Of a stretch of DNA of 64,000 bases, positions 1 through 15,188 are shown in pieces (position 1 is the first letter of the stretch; each line of letters starts with the position of its first letter). A model generated the notes under the pieces. That model was not told the origin of the DNA and made no database searches. It saw only the letters and a list, made by a program, of their open reading frames with translations. The DNA is from Ziziphus jujuba (taxonomy: Eukaryota; Streptophyta; Magnoliopsida; Rosales; Rhamnaceae). The position numbers were made by a program, and so were the translations under genes. The stretch spans positions 46,198,001 to 46,262,000 of the forward strand of contig NC_083379.1 in assembly GCF_031755915.1 (NCBI RefSeq), read 5' to 3'.

Positions 1-312
1 TTGAATCTTCTATTACTTTTTTTTGTATACATTTTTTTTTTTTTTGTATCATTATGTTTTTAGGTCAATAAGATTATCATACCAAATGAATACTTAGTTA
101 ATCTTAATTTAACAAAGAGTATAAAGACTATTCACCTGTAATGATGCAACGAAAAAAAATTCCTCTTTTTGTCAAACTAAATGATTGCTAACAAATTACA
201 ATCATATTAATTTATTATGATTAATTAGCTGAAGCTACATAGTTAAAAACAAAAAAACTGAAAGGGAATAAAACTCGTGCAAAGTGTAAACATTAATTCA
301 ATGGATTGAACT

Positions 313-343
<31 letters not shown>

Positions 344-1482
344 GAGAGAGGATTAAAGTGAAAAAAAAGAAGACTTTTTTCATTCATTAATAAGTCTAGT
401 TAATTAAATTGTCAGGTGCATGTATAGCACGAAATATGCAATAGATTAAGAGAATAACTTTTTCTAATCACAAATCAAATTAATATATTAATTATACAAT
501 GTTTTAATTGAAAGATGCTATTCCATCTTTACGGTTTTAAAGTGTATTTGACTCTGACGATGGAGATCATTTCTGTCAATCAAATGTAATGCTACATATT
601 CTAATATTCCTTCTTAGCCTTAAACGTATATGTATGTGACATATGATTTATTTTTGGTAATTATATCTATATTGACAGATGATGATGATAAGCTTTTCAA
701 GTAAGTCGATCTTATAAATTTTGATAGTTCCACTTCCAGTGTTTTGGATTAATGGGGATATCATCGAAACTCGTGCAATTGGGCTGCGAATGAGAAACAG
801 TAGAAGCTTTTTCTTTTGGTAATAAAAAACAGTACGAGCTTGAGTTCGTAGAACTTGTGCTTGTTGTATTGTATACTGCCATATGGATGGTCCAAACTTG
901 ACGATGATTAGCATCAATGATATTAATAACTATTTGTAATTATCTGATTATCCAAACTAAATTAATTATAGCATATGAGGTCCACAGAGGAGCTCTGCTA
1001 GGGTGTGTTGGGCAGGATTTATTTGTCAATCCAAGTTGCTACTAATTTTTCAAAACGCCCACCTAATTAAAAATAACATTATTAGGAAATTAATTATTAC
1101 GTCAATTAATTAGCATTTTGTTGTGGGTCAATCAATTAGCATTGTCCTGATAAGATTGGGTAAATTATCATATGTTTTTATTTTGTTAATGTTAAACTAA
1201 TTATATATTCCTTAGATTTAGATTACATTTTGTTAGCTATCCATCTAAATATACCCAACCCCTCCGTTAGCTTTACATAAATAGTTACCTTTTTTAAAAT
1301 ATATATATATATATATATTATATTTTTCTTTTGAAACATGTGAAAATGGAAAGCAATGGAGTTTTTTTTTTTTTTTTTTTTTTTTTGGTTCCCTTATATA
1401 ATGTGAGATTGAAAAGTATAATAACATATTAGTGACTAAGCATACACTAAAAGGAGAGTAAACTAATATTATCTTGTATTAT

Positions 1483-1538
1483 TATCTTTCTTTTTTCTTT
1501 TTTTTTTTTTTTTTTTTTTTTTTGTTTTTTGGTAATAA
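1483..1538 (-). mobile_element. Poly(A)-tailed micro-insertion with 15-bp flanking repeats
   Basis: A T-rich stretch ends in GGTAATAA (TTATTACC then poly(A) on the minus strand). It is flanked by near-identical 15-bp direct repeats at 1468-1482 and 1539-1553 (14 of 15 matching). The repeats fit a target-site duplication made by LINE-type retroposition. No tRNA-like body remains. It belongs to the set of similar inserts described in the findings. Confidence 0.6.
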
Positions 1539-1628
1539 ATTATCTTGTATCATCTAGATTGCCTAAAATTCCAAACAAAGAATGAGCACAAAAACCCCAC
1601 CAAAAACTGTTGTATATACATGAAAGAA

Positions 1629-1654
1629 GAGAGAGAGAGAGAGAGAGAGAGAGA
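1629..1654. repeat. (GA)n microsatellite
   Basis: This is an uninterrupted dinucleotide GA run of about 26 bases. It lies just downstream of the micro-insertion and has no coding context. Confidence 0.9.
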
Positions 1655-3138
1655 TAAGAGTCAACTCGTGATCTTATTAACCACCGACCACGTGCTAATC
1701 CTAAGGCAAACTTGATCCACCATCGGACGGTTGAGTTTATAGGATGGCCCACATTTTGAGTACTCAAAAATCCAAAATTTGTGCATAGTCAAAAAGTTCA
1801 CTTATGTAAGATTATGATCATCATCTGTTTGGATACCTTGAAAGCATGGTATACGCCAAGGGGGGAACACTCAATCATATGTGTCATCTGTGGACGACAA
1901 TATCATTGCAAAGTGGACTCTTCTTAATTCACATTAATGTTTTGAGTGGGGCTTTAACCAACTAAGAGATTAATTTAACTTGAAACTAAAATTATATTTA
2001 TTTAATTTATTCTTTTAGCCCCCTTGCCAAACACACCCAATTCGTTACAAATCAGCCAATTATTAATTAAGAAACATATGACATAATTAATTACTTTAAT
2101 TGGGGGGTGGGGTTTAAAATTGAAGTCTAGTGGGTGATCACTTCTGGGCTTTCGGACAAGTGTTGGGTGTCTGGGAATTTAGAGGATTTTTATTTTTTTT
2201 TTTGGAAAATGAAAGCTTGACCTTTAAGGCTCAGCCTCAGCCAAACCAAATTTGGTTATTTATTTCAACTTGTATTTTCTTCTGCTTTTGTGGTCGACCA
2301 TGAGTAATATGCTTGGTTTTAAAAAAAAAAAAACTAGGACATTATACATCAAAGATTCTCTATATCTATTACATATATATACACCTATATATATATATAT
2401 AGATATATTCCTCTTCATCGGCAAATGTAAGTTCTTTGTTTGAAACGTGGGTTTTTTTTTTTTTTTTTTTTTGACTTTATCAAGAAAAGTGCTGACAAGT
2501 GATTAATTTTCAATAAACTTAAAATGTAATGTCATGGTACACATGAAAGTTTATATCTTTATACTTGATTTAATGGATTTTTTATTTTTTTTTATTTTTT
2601 TAAAGAAGGTAGAAGAGGTGAGTGGATGGTAATATGTGTAGATATAATTGCCTAAATGTTATGATAACAGTTTTTATCTACTTAATGGAGAATTATTAAT
2701 ATTATTTTTGTTATATACAATAATTTTTCTGATTAAAAAAAAAAACAAAAGAGTGACCATAGACAAAAAGAATACATTCAATAAAATAAAGGAAAGATAT
2801 ATTCTAAAGCTCACATGTACACTCAAATATCTTCAAACAAACAAAGGGCCAAAGGCTGTCTCATCTTGTACGTGTGTCTTTTTAATTTTAAAGTATTTCA
2901 GTTTGTCTTTAACACATTTGTGTAGTGTTACATTTTGGAATATATTTATTTTTTATTTTACAATAAATTAAAATGGTTAGGAATATTTTTGAATTTTTTT
3001 CAATAGGCCCATCAAAATATGCGAATATAAGTACAGAGAAGAGTTGGTTTAAGCCCACGATAGACATAGCAAACATGGGGATCAAGCTCAACTCAGTTTT
3101 CAGTAGTCGTTTCAAAGAGAAAAGATTAAATTCTTACC

Positions 3139-3175
<37 letters not shown>

Positions 3176-4727
3176 CAAAAGGAAATTACAATGAAGTTGC
3201 GAGCCAGATCAGGTTCAGCTTTAAACTGCAAAAAAGCTATTCAGTTTTTGTCTTTTAGTATTGGTTTGATTAACTTGTGAGAGTTTCCATCTGATCTCTT
3301 CCACAGTTAAAAGTATATCTTTTTAATAATATATGACAAATCATAATAGGAAATGAAAGAGAAAAATAGGAAAGAAAGGCCCAGCAAGTGAAAGTTTGAT
3401 GAAATCTATGCAAACATGAAAATGAAAGGTCCTTAGTCCTTCAACAATGGCTTGGCCCGCCACCAACTTGTTTTTGTCTGTCATGACAAGAGAACAAGCT
3501 GTTGGTTGTCCTCTACCTCATCCGGACACCTTTCACAGCAGATGCGATTTTTCTCTGAAACCTTTAATTAATCCAACTCCTCTAACTTCAATGGTGGCTT
3601 TGGAAGTCATGTCCATCTGAGATAATGACATGACCAAACAGAGCTCTTAAGCTCTCCATATAAATTTTGGAGAAAAAATTGATAGCTTTTTTTATTTTTT
3701 ATTTTTATTTTATTTTTATTTTTGTTGTTGATAATGAGGAAGGGGAATTCATTACATTTTAAATCCATGACTAAAAACTATAATCAATGGTCATTAACAA
3801 CTAGATTATCGCAAAATAACAAAATTACATAGCACAAAGAGGAAGGAATCCCATACTTATAATAGAAATCCACTCATATTGTTCCACTCGTTATAAGACT
3901 ACAGCGGGTTTAATGCTAAACTATTAAATGTTTTGAACATTATCTTTAAACTTCAAAAAATATCATACTGCACCTTGAATTATTATTTTTTCAATCAGCT
4001 TAGTTCAATTATGGATTTTTGACATATAAATTTTATAAAATTAACTATACACAACTTATATAAATCTGATGAAAAACTATTTTATTATATTTTATTTCGT
4101 TTTTAACCTGCGTATATCTAATTTTATCAAATTTATTAGACAAAAAAAAAAAAAAAAGGACTAAAGTGACCAAAAACCAACAATTCAAAGGGTAATATGA
4201 CCCTTTCTTTTTCTTTCACGAAACACATATATACACATTTCATTCTCTGTCACATTACAGAAGCAAATCTGCAACTGTATATTACCTTTTGCTTATTATT
4301 ATTATCATCAATAAACAAACTTATTTACAAAAATACAAATCAATAACAGAATTCGACCTTTTAAAAAAAATACAAAACAAAACACAATTAGTCTTCCATT
4401 CTGACAAACAGCAAAACGACTGGGGTCCCCAAATGCCAACTATATAAATGGCAGCAATATGTGTTTGCTACCAGAAAAGCATGAATCAGACATTGATTAA
4501 AGCTTTAAAAAGTGTGGGTTGAAAACCAATAGAGCAACAATCATTGTATTTGTCAGATCCCACTTGAAGCATGTGAATGAAACCAATGGATGATCTCAAG
4601 AATATGAGAAAGCAGGTTAAAAAGTTTCACAAATTGGTCCCTTTTATGATGTGTGAAGGCATACATTAACATTTGGTCCTTCTCAAGGCAACAAGAACAA
4701 GAAATTAACATTTATTTAAGGTTTATG

Positions 4728-4730
<3 letters not shown>

Positions 4731-4765
<35 letters not shown>
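4731..4765. repeat. (TA)n microsatellite
   Basis: An uninterrupted TA run of about 35 bases lies about 60 bp beyond the stop codon of glycerol kinase. It is probably within or just past that gene's 3' UTR. Confidence 0.9.
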
Positions 4766-4767
<2 letters not shown>

Positions 4768-4827
4768 TGGTGTCTGTTATAAACAGAGAAATATATAAAG
4801 GGGATTAAAAAAGTGAGTAGATCGTAA

Positions 4828-7737
<2,910 letters not shown>

Positions 7738-8798
7738 TTATGGTAATTTGTTTTTTTTTTTTTTGGTAAAATAAATTACGGCAAATGGAAAACGATTAGT
7801 ATTTTAATCAATTGTCACTGTTTTAGTTTTTTTTTTTTTTTTAAATCTTTTTCTTGTGTATTACCAAAAAAATCTTTCTCCAGGGAATGAAGATAGGATC
7901 GATGATAATAATGACATCTAAAATTAAAAACAACAAATTTTCCGATTTCTTTTTTTTTTTTTTTATGAAATAATCAGATAATTACATTCCAATTACAATA
8001 AAGAAATTATTATGGAATACGAGCTCCTTTTAAGGTTTTTATTTTTATCTTTATTTAGTATATATATATAGTTATGACGCATTATCTCCGGAGTTCTTGG
8101 TTCGCTAAACGACCGTGGACGGCAATTTATTATTATTTTATTTATCAAAGTACAACCTTTGACGGAACGTAATTTCAATTTCCAGATGGCAATTTATTAT
8201 TCGGCGGTCACGTTTGACTTTGGTTCCATCACACAGTGCTCGTGTGTCATCACGAACGCTCATCAGATCTGGCTGCTAATATTCGCGAGTGCACAAAGTT
8301 TATTTTGATACTCGCTCATACCTGGCAGTACACGTGTCAATAAATTTAGTGTGTATATATATATTTATAGATTTTTTGTTTCCTTAATTAAGCCGGGTTT
8401 GTTTGGAATTGGTTGGCTCCAGGCTCCACTTAAGGAAAGCACTCCACATTTGACCTGTCACAGATTGAAGATTTTTAAAAGCTCGTGATCATCGAAATTA
8501 GTTGGTTTTTTGACTTTTGGGATTGGATTGAATTTAATTTATATTAATTTATGGATAGGAACCAACTTTTTTCGGGCATTTAATCTAAGGTTATCCCTAC
8601 ATTTTTGTAACAACTAATTAATTATTGATTCATTTTAATACCCAAAGTTAGTAAGTTCGATAAGCTAATTAACAAACATACCAAATGTGCAGTTCAATCA
8701 ATCCAATCAATAAATATTTTAAATAATGACAAATTTCTCTATTTCATTTTTCTCTAATTTTGATGGTTGGAATTTTTGTTCATTCTTTTAATGGTTAG

Positions 8799-8839
8799 CG
8801 TTTTTTTTGTTTTTTTGTTTTTTTTTTTTTTGGGTGAAT
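8799..8839 (-). mobile_element. Poly(A)-tailed micro-insertion, degenerate flanking repeats
   Basis: A T-rich run ends in GGGTGAAT (ATTCACCC then poly(A) on the minus strand). The flanks at 8782-8798 and 8840-8856 match at 14 of 17 positions, consistent with an aged target-site duplication. Confidence 0.45.
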
Positions 8840-9095
8840 ATTCTTTTATAGTTTAGTTGAATCTCGCACGTGGAAGATTGCTAATATTCATACCTTGGAG
8901 TTTTCAACTGCCCATGGAGCTAATTTGGATTTTTTTTTTTTTTTTTTTTTAAATTCTCTTGAACCAATTTTGATAGAGGCCCAGTTGTATACTAACTTTA
9001 TCCATTGGAAATTGAACAAACCCTCAGCCGTGTGACCCAGCCCAAATACAAGTTTTTATAATCTCATCCGATACGTTTCTTCTGTAATGCTTGGT

Positions 9096-9132
<37 letters not shown>

Positions 9133-9139
9133 GTAATAA
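9096..9139 (-). mobile_element. Poly(A)-tailed micro-insertion with perfect 12-bp flanking repeats
   Basis: The insert is about 35 T's followed by GGTAATAA. It lies between two identical copies of GTAATGCTTGGT at 9084-9095 and 9140-9151. On the minus strand it reads TTATTACC then poly(A). The perfect repeats suggest a young insertion. Confidence 0.7.
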
Positions 9140-10518
9140 GTAATGCTTGGTTAATAATAAAAAATAAATAAATAAAGAAAATAAATTGAATACACCCTAG
9201 ATTCTTACTTTACCAATTATCAAACATACCTTTTATATTTTCTGTCAGTGAAAGTGGATATAATTTAAAATCATAGAGACAAAAGTTTGAATTGTATCTG
9301 GTCCAATATTTTTAAATTTGAGACTCCTTATGGGACACGATTATTAAAACTGACACCTAGATTTTTATACTGACACCCAGATGTTTAATTTTTGTTTTAG
9401 GTAACAATTAGAAAGCTTTTTTGGGGGGGAAAAAAAATCTATTTTATATTATATCCATAAAGTATTGTAGTATTTAAAGGTCGTAAATTACCAAAATCAA
9501 CGGTATAGTATAAAATAATATAATATTAAACCATTAAGTATTATGATATTTAAAGGTAGTAAATTATGCCTGCCTAGATGGACCTGTCCCAGTAGTATCT
9601 GCATAATAAAGCTCTTCTAAATCAAATTCATAAGTACCAACAAAAAAGGTGGAAAAAAACATGAAAGGTTGCGTCAAAGATTAAAAAAAAAAAAAAAAAA
9701 GGGAAATAAAAAACATGTTAATAAATGTGCTGTCTTTCCGTAACGGGACAAAAATTAATGGAAGGAAATTTGTTGCGTATTATAGAATTATTGTTATGAA
9801 CTGTTATTCCATAGAAAATGAGTATTTATTTAATATTTTCCATGTCAATTTCATTTACTTTATCCTCAAGCGATTTAGAAAGTTTGAATCTATCTTTAAA
9901 AGGTTATTCGATCAGTTACTGCAAGAGATTGGTGAATTTACTTTATTATATTTTTTCAGGAAATACAACTTTCTATATTTATTTTATTTTATTTTACGGT
10001 GGAAATTCAAATGAATCAAATTCAACTGGGCTTTCTAGAATGATCATAACATATCACTTGAAATATCTGTATAATCTCCTTCTGCGGATAAGGTAGTAAA
10101 TATATATAAAATCTCCTCCTCTTTATATTCATCAAAAAAAATAATCTCCTCCTCTTTATGTTACTATTTATTATTATTTTTTTTAACAAAATATTCTTTG
10201 CTATTAATTACGCTATATCTAGAAGTTTTGCACTTTATTAAAGAGGAAAAAAATAGTGTTTCTTTTTTTTGGTGGTAAATATAGGAAAAAGTAGAGTTGG
10301 ATATGGGAGAACATAGATACTAAATTGAAAACTCTATTTAGGGTGTAGGCAGTTCAAATTATGAGCCTATCAAGATCTAGCCTAACTCATTTATCTAAAC
10401 AAAAGTTATCAACATCGAAGGCATTTCTTCGAGTTGAAGAAAAAGTACTTTTGAGTGGACCACCACCAGGGAATGGTACATATTCAAAATTGTTTAACAA
10501 AAGCGACAATTCCTTCTT

Positions 10519-10552
10519 TTTTTTTTTTTTTTTTTGGTGAATGAAAAAGGGT
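10519..10552 (-). mobile_element. Poly(A)-tailed micro-insertion with 14-bp flanking repeats
   Basis: A 34-bp insert of poly(T) then GGTGAATGAAAAAGGGT is flanked by 14-bp repeats at 10505-10518 and 10553-10566 (13 of 14 matching). On the minus strand it ends ATTCACC followed by poly(A). Confidence 0.65.
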
Positions 10553-13133
10553 GACCATTCCTTCTTCCGGTTGTTCTGCCCTAAATTTGAAGCCACTGGG
10601 GCCATGCTTTGCCACTACACTGCATCTGTTTCAAAATTGCAGACAGCCAAACAGTCTCAAATGAGTCAATAATGATATACATATACATATATATAAAATC
10701 GAAGCTAATTTTTTTCTTTATTTAATGGCGATGATAAATAAAGTGGGTTAGCTCCAATGATAGAACATTTCTATTTGTATCAATGAGAATATAAATTTAA
10801 ATCATATGGAAATTAAGAAAAATTAATAGTTTATATTTAGGTAATTTATAAAAAAAAAATGATGATGATATCACTTGTATGTTACGTGAGTCCTTTAATG
10901 GTAATGAACGTCGATAAGAATATTACTCATGATGACTTAAAAAAAAAAATAGATAAATCAATAATTTTATACAATATGCTTTAAGAATAGTATATATGTT
11001 AAAGAAGGATGCAAGATGTTTCAAAATTTTAATTAAGGTATCCTATGCCTTTTTTTTTTTTTTTTCAACATACCCATGGAAAAAAGCATTTTATGTAACA
11101 AAATGCATGGTCATATAGCTTTATTTATTTTTTTGGTGAATGTGTTCACGTGGATAAATTTACTTTTTCATATACATTATTAATATTCATTGGACCACAT
11201 GTTAATAAGTAATTGGGATACAGCATCATATGGCAAAGTACTTGTTGCATGACATACTTTGTGGTAGCAGTGGTGTTTTAATATTTACGACCAAAATGAG
11301 TACTATTGGTTTCAGCCAATAAAAAATAATAATAATAATAATAAACAAATAAAAAAGAGTAATATTGGGCATTCAAGTTTCAACTATATGTGACATATAA
11401 TATAAATAATTCATGGCTTTCAAATTGGGCGTCACCAGGATTCCTTTATTCTATTCCTTCTAACATTGTGGTCTTTATCAAACATCAGTCAAAAAGTATT
11501 GTTCAACTTCAACTCACCAAGTTAGCTTTAGATTAGAGTTTGTAAATTTCCGACTCCTTTTTAAAAGGTGTTTTGAGTAGAAAACAAAAGAACTATATTC
11601 AGTTATGGGACAAAGAGCATAGTTTCTAAACAACTACAAATAATAGATAAAATGGGTATTTCTTTTCCTTTAGTAGTTGGTCGATGATTTTATTCATGAA
11701 AATGAAAATAACGATAAAGAAAGATTAATAAATAAATAAATAAGGTATAAATATATATACATAAATCTAAAAATAGGATTATTCAGCAATATATATATAT
11801 ATATATATAAATAAGATGTGTGTAGGAAAAGCATTGCTCGTGAGGTTGGTATTGTGTTGTCCTGACTCCTTCAGGGCTTGGAATTGGAGCCGCATCCAGA
11901 AGATTGAAGCTGCTGCCTCTCTCCCTCTCTATCTCTCTGTGCCTTCCGGTGCAGCCGAATGTGACAACTGGAATATATTGGAAGTGAGCCACCAATCAAA
12001 TCAACGTCTTGGTATCAGGTCCCATCTTTTGCTATTGTTTTTTTCCGCCTTCTATTTCACAATCAAATTGGCTTTTTATGATCATTTACCCCAAAAAAAA
12101 AAAAAAAAATTATTACCACTAATGATGGAATTTTTAAAAATATTTTCATTCAGATATTTTTATTTTAAAATAATTATATTTAAATTTTATATTTTTAAAA
12201 ATCATTATCAACCTTATATGTTTTTATATTTAATAAAATATACCAATATGTTAGTTTTTATTAATTAAATGGCTATTAGGTCAAAAATTAATAAAACTTA
12301 AAAAAATTTAAAATAATATTTTATAATTAAATAATATTATAAAAATACAATTATAGCATTTAAATGTTAAAATTAATTAATAAAAATAAAAAATATTATA
12401 ATTAAGATAAAAAAATTAAACTTTTCGTAATATAAACATTAAAAAATTATATTGTGTGACCCACTATCAATTTGTGTTGTTTCACTTGACGATGGAGCAA
12501 ACAAATACTCCCACTACCATAAGTGCCCTATACAACAAACCCCCTACGTGAGCTCACACTTTTGTCCATTGCCACTAATATTGTCTATTTTTCTAAAAAA
12601 TAAAAAATTTACCTTTTATATAATAAAATTTATTATATCTCTCCAAACAAATTTATTATTATCCGTAATCATTGACATTGCCAGGTGTAAACGTAAGGAA
12701 ATTTCCTAGAAGTGGTAAAATGGTTTTGATAAATCATCTTGATTGATAGCACAATTAGTTTTATGAAAAAAATTCCAAAATTCCAATTACAATGAGATAT
12801 TGGTTGAGTGGATATAATAACAAGGAAAGGAATAATTTTATTTTATTCTTATTTAATTTTTTGGTAGAAAAAGAAAAAATGTTATTATCCGATAGGATGC
12901 TTTGCACGCCATTCAACACACGCGACGTCAGGAGTCTCTGAAACCGTTCGAAAAACTATCCATAATATCCTCAACAATTTGTTTCTGAGTACTTCTTCCA
13001 TGTACTATATCACACACAATTTTATCATCTTACTACACGTGTCACTCTTTAACACCCCTCATCATCAAAACCACAATTGCCATTTGCCAACAATGTCAAC
13101 CACTTCCAAATAATAAACAAACAGGCTGTTTTT

Positions 13134-13164
13134 GCACATTACCAAAAAAAAAAAAAAAAAATTT
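13134..13164 (+). mobile_element. Poly(A)-tailed micro-insertion with 9-bp flanking repeats
   Basis: GCACATTACC followed by about 19 A's and TTT is flanked by GCTGTTTTT at 13125-13133 and 13165-13173. It has the same ATTACC-poly(A) junction as the other members but on the plus strand. Confidence 0.5.
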
Positions 13165-13889
13165 GCTGTTTTTACTTTTGTATTTAGATTATGATTGTAT
13201 GCTTATGATTATGACACTATATTCTGTATATTTTTATGGTAAATTTTTGGCTATATTTCTGGATTGTTTCTTCCCTCATTTTGATTTTGATGGTGCACCG
13301 TTACAATAGTAATGTGTAAGTAGATAATAAGATGTGAAAATAATAACAAAAAGTGAAAAATTCAGTAAAACGTGCTCGATTCTATAACTTTGATGCGTTG
13401 GAAGCACGCCCTCAGTATATTCCCATTTTATTGTGGGAATATAAATTATATAAAAAACAAAAGGTGTTGAATTTAACATCTGTACTATAGTATACAGGAT
13501 AATGATAAATCGATTGTGGTATGTAAATTTTTTTTTATTTGTTGATAATATGTGTTATGTAAATTAAATAAGTAATTATTGCGGACGATAAAAAGCTGGT
13601 GGTCGTATCAAAATAATAATAATAATAATAATAATAAAGAAATAAAAAGCTTGTGGGGTGCTACAAGAAATGATGTTTGGATGTTTGATTATTATTAGTA
13701 TATTTGATTATTAGTAGTTTGTTGTACTTCTATTACTTCATCTGTGCAATGTTTGTATGAGAGAGAGACTTTATCTTACGGCAACACTGTCCCACATATT
13801 AGGTTTTTAGCCGTCCGATAAATTCGAATCTTGTGTAAGAATCCGGTAACGAGATCGGACGGCAGAGAGGATGACATATAAGATAGGCG

Positions 13890-13897
13890 TATAAAAA
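13890..13897 (+). promoter_or_regulatory. Putative TATA box of the V-PPase gene
   Basis: TATAAAAA lies about 206 bp upstream of the V-PPase ATG. A start of transcription about 30 bp downstream would leave a 5' UTR of roughly 175 bp. This is an inference from position and motif only. Confidence 0.5.
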
Positions 13898-14095
13898 GGA
13901 ATTGCATAGTAACAATTCTCTCAAATGCTGGGGATATTTTCATCGTTTTCAAAATATAAATCAACCAGTAGCCTTCACAAAAATCCTTCACTCTCACCGT
14001 GGCTCTTCTTTAACTCTCGCTAGTACTCCGTAAGCTTAGAAAGGCTCTGCATTTTCCGGCCGACGCATACCGGCGGAGCTAGGGTTCCGGCTAGG

Positions 14096-15140
14096 ATGGG
14101 AACGACGGTGCTTTCGGTTTTAGCGACGGAGATCGTGATTCCCGTCTGCGCCGTGGTCGGGATAATCTTCTCGCTCGTGCAGTGGTTTCTGGTCTCGCGC
14201 GTGAAGCTCACGACAGAGCGGCACGGGTCGTCTTCCTCTCCTAACAGCAACAAGAACGGGTTCGGCGACTATCTCATCGAAGAGGAAGAAGGCCTTAACG
14301 ACCACAACGTCGTCGTTAAGTGTGCTGATATACAGAATGCAATTTCTGAAGGTAGAACTTTTGAGTTATAGATCTTGAGGTTTTATTTAGATCTAGGGCG
14401 GGTCTTTTCTGATTATTTCTCTGTCCTAAATCTCCTTAGTTTGTTCTCCGAAAATATTGGAGATTTAATCTCCGTTTGCGAGCTGAGAGATAACAGGGAA
14501 AAGGAACAGAGTGCAACTTTGAATCCTTATATATTCTTCCCTTTCTACTTCACCCTTTTCATTCTTAAAAACGTTTTCAACCTTAGGTTATGGTTAGCTC
14601 AGTTGAATGGCAGTTAAACATAGTTATTTCTTTTTTGTTTTCTTATGTATTTCGGATTTTGTAAGATGAAGAAACTGAGCTGTGATTTTTCTCTGTTTGG
14701 TAGCTCAAAATAAATGGCTGTTTATACAGTTCTAGGGTCGTATAGGTTTGGCCTTGTTCGTTTGCAGAGATAAGAGTTGAGCCAATTCGAATTTTTATTC
14801 AGAGATATGAGTTTAGGCAGTTGGTTTTTCACAAAGATCTGCTTTTTGGTCTTTACCAACAAACGTAATTTATATATTTGATTTATTTATTTATTTTTTT
14901 CAGACTCTTGTTTATTCTATTTGGATCTAGTTTTGGGAAGAATAGCTTATTAATACGGCATTCTTTTGGGGTGAAATTGGCTTTATTATTATTAATGGCA
15001 GTAAATATCTTTGTCATATATTAATATGTTCATTTGGCTTTTGTGGTTTTATTATTATTACGTGTCTGAAACTTTATACGTCGTCGTATTATTTTTCCAC
15101 ATGTGGCTCTTTTTAGATTAGGTTATTTTAGTATTTTATA

Positions 15141-15188
<48 letters not shown>

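Larger units (their letters stand above)
1..4730. other. Gene-free AT-rich region
   Basis: No reading frame here has plausible coding character. The stretch holds poly(A) at about 314-333 followed by (AG)n to 351, (AT)n at 1299-1318, (GA)n at 1629-1654, long poly(T) at 1360-1386 and 2451-2472, and a 29-A run near 3143-3171. One poly(T) insertion with flanking repeats is listed separately at 1483-1538. The small ORFs are low-complexity and are not supported. The last few hundred bases probably include the 3' UTR of the minus-strand glycerol kinase. Confidence 0.6.

Noticed and set aside
11783..12268. ORFs on both strands around 11.8-12.3 kb
   Set aside because: They are low-complexity at their ends and overlap each other. 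Neither resembles a known protein.
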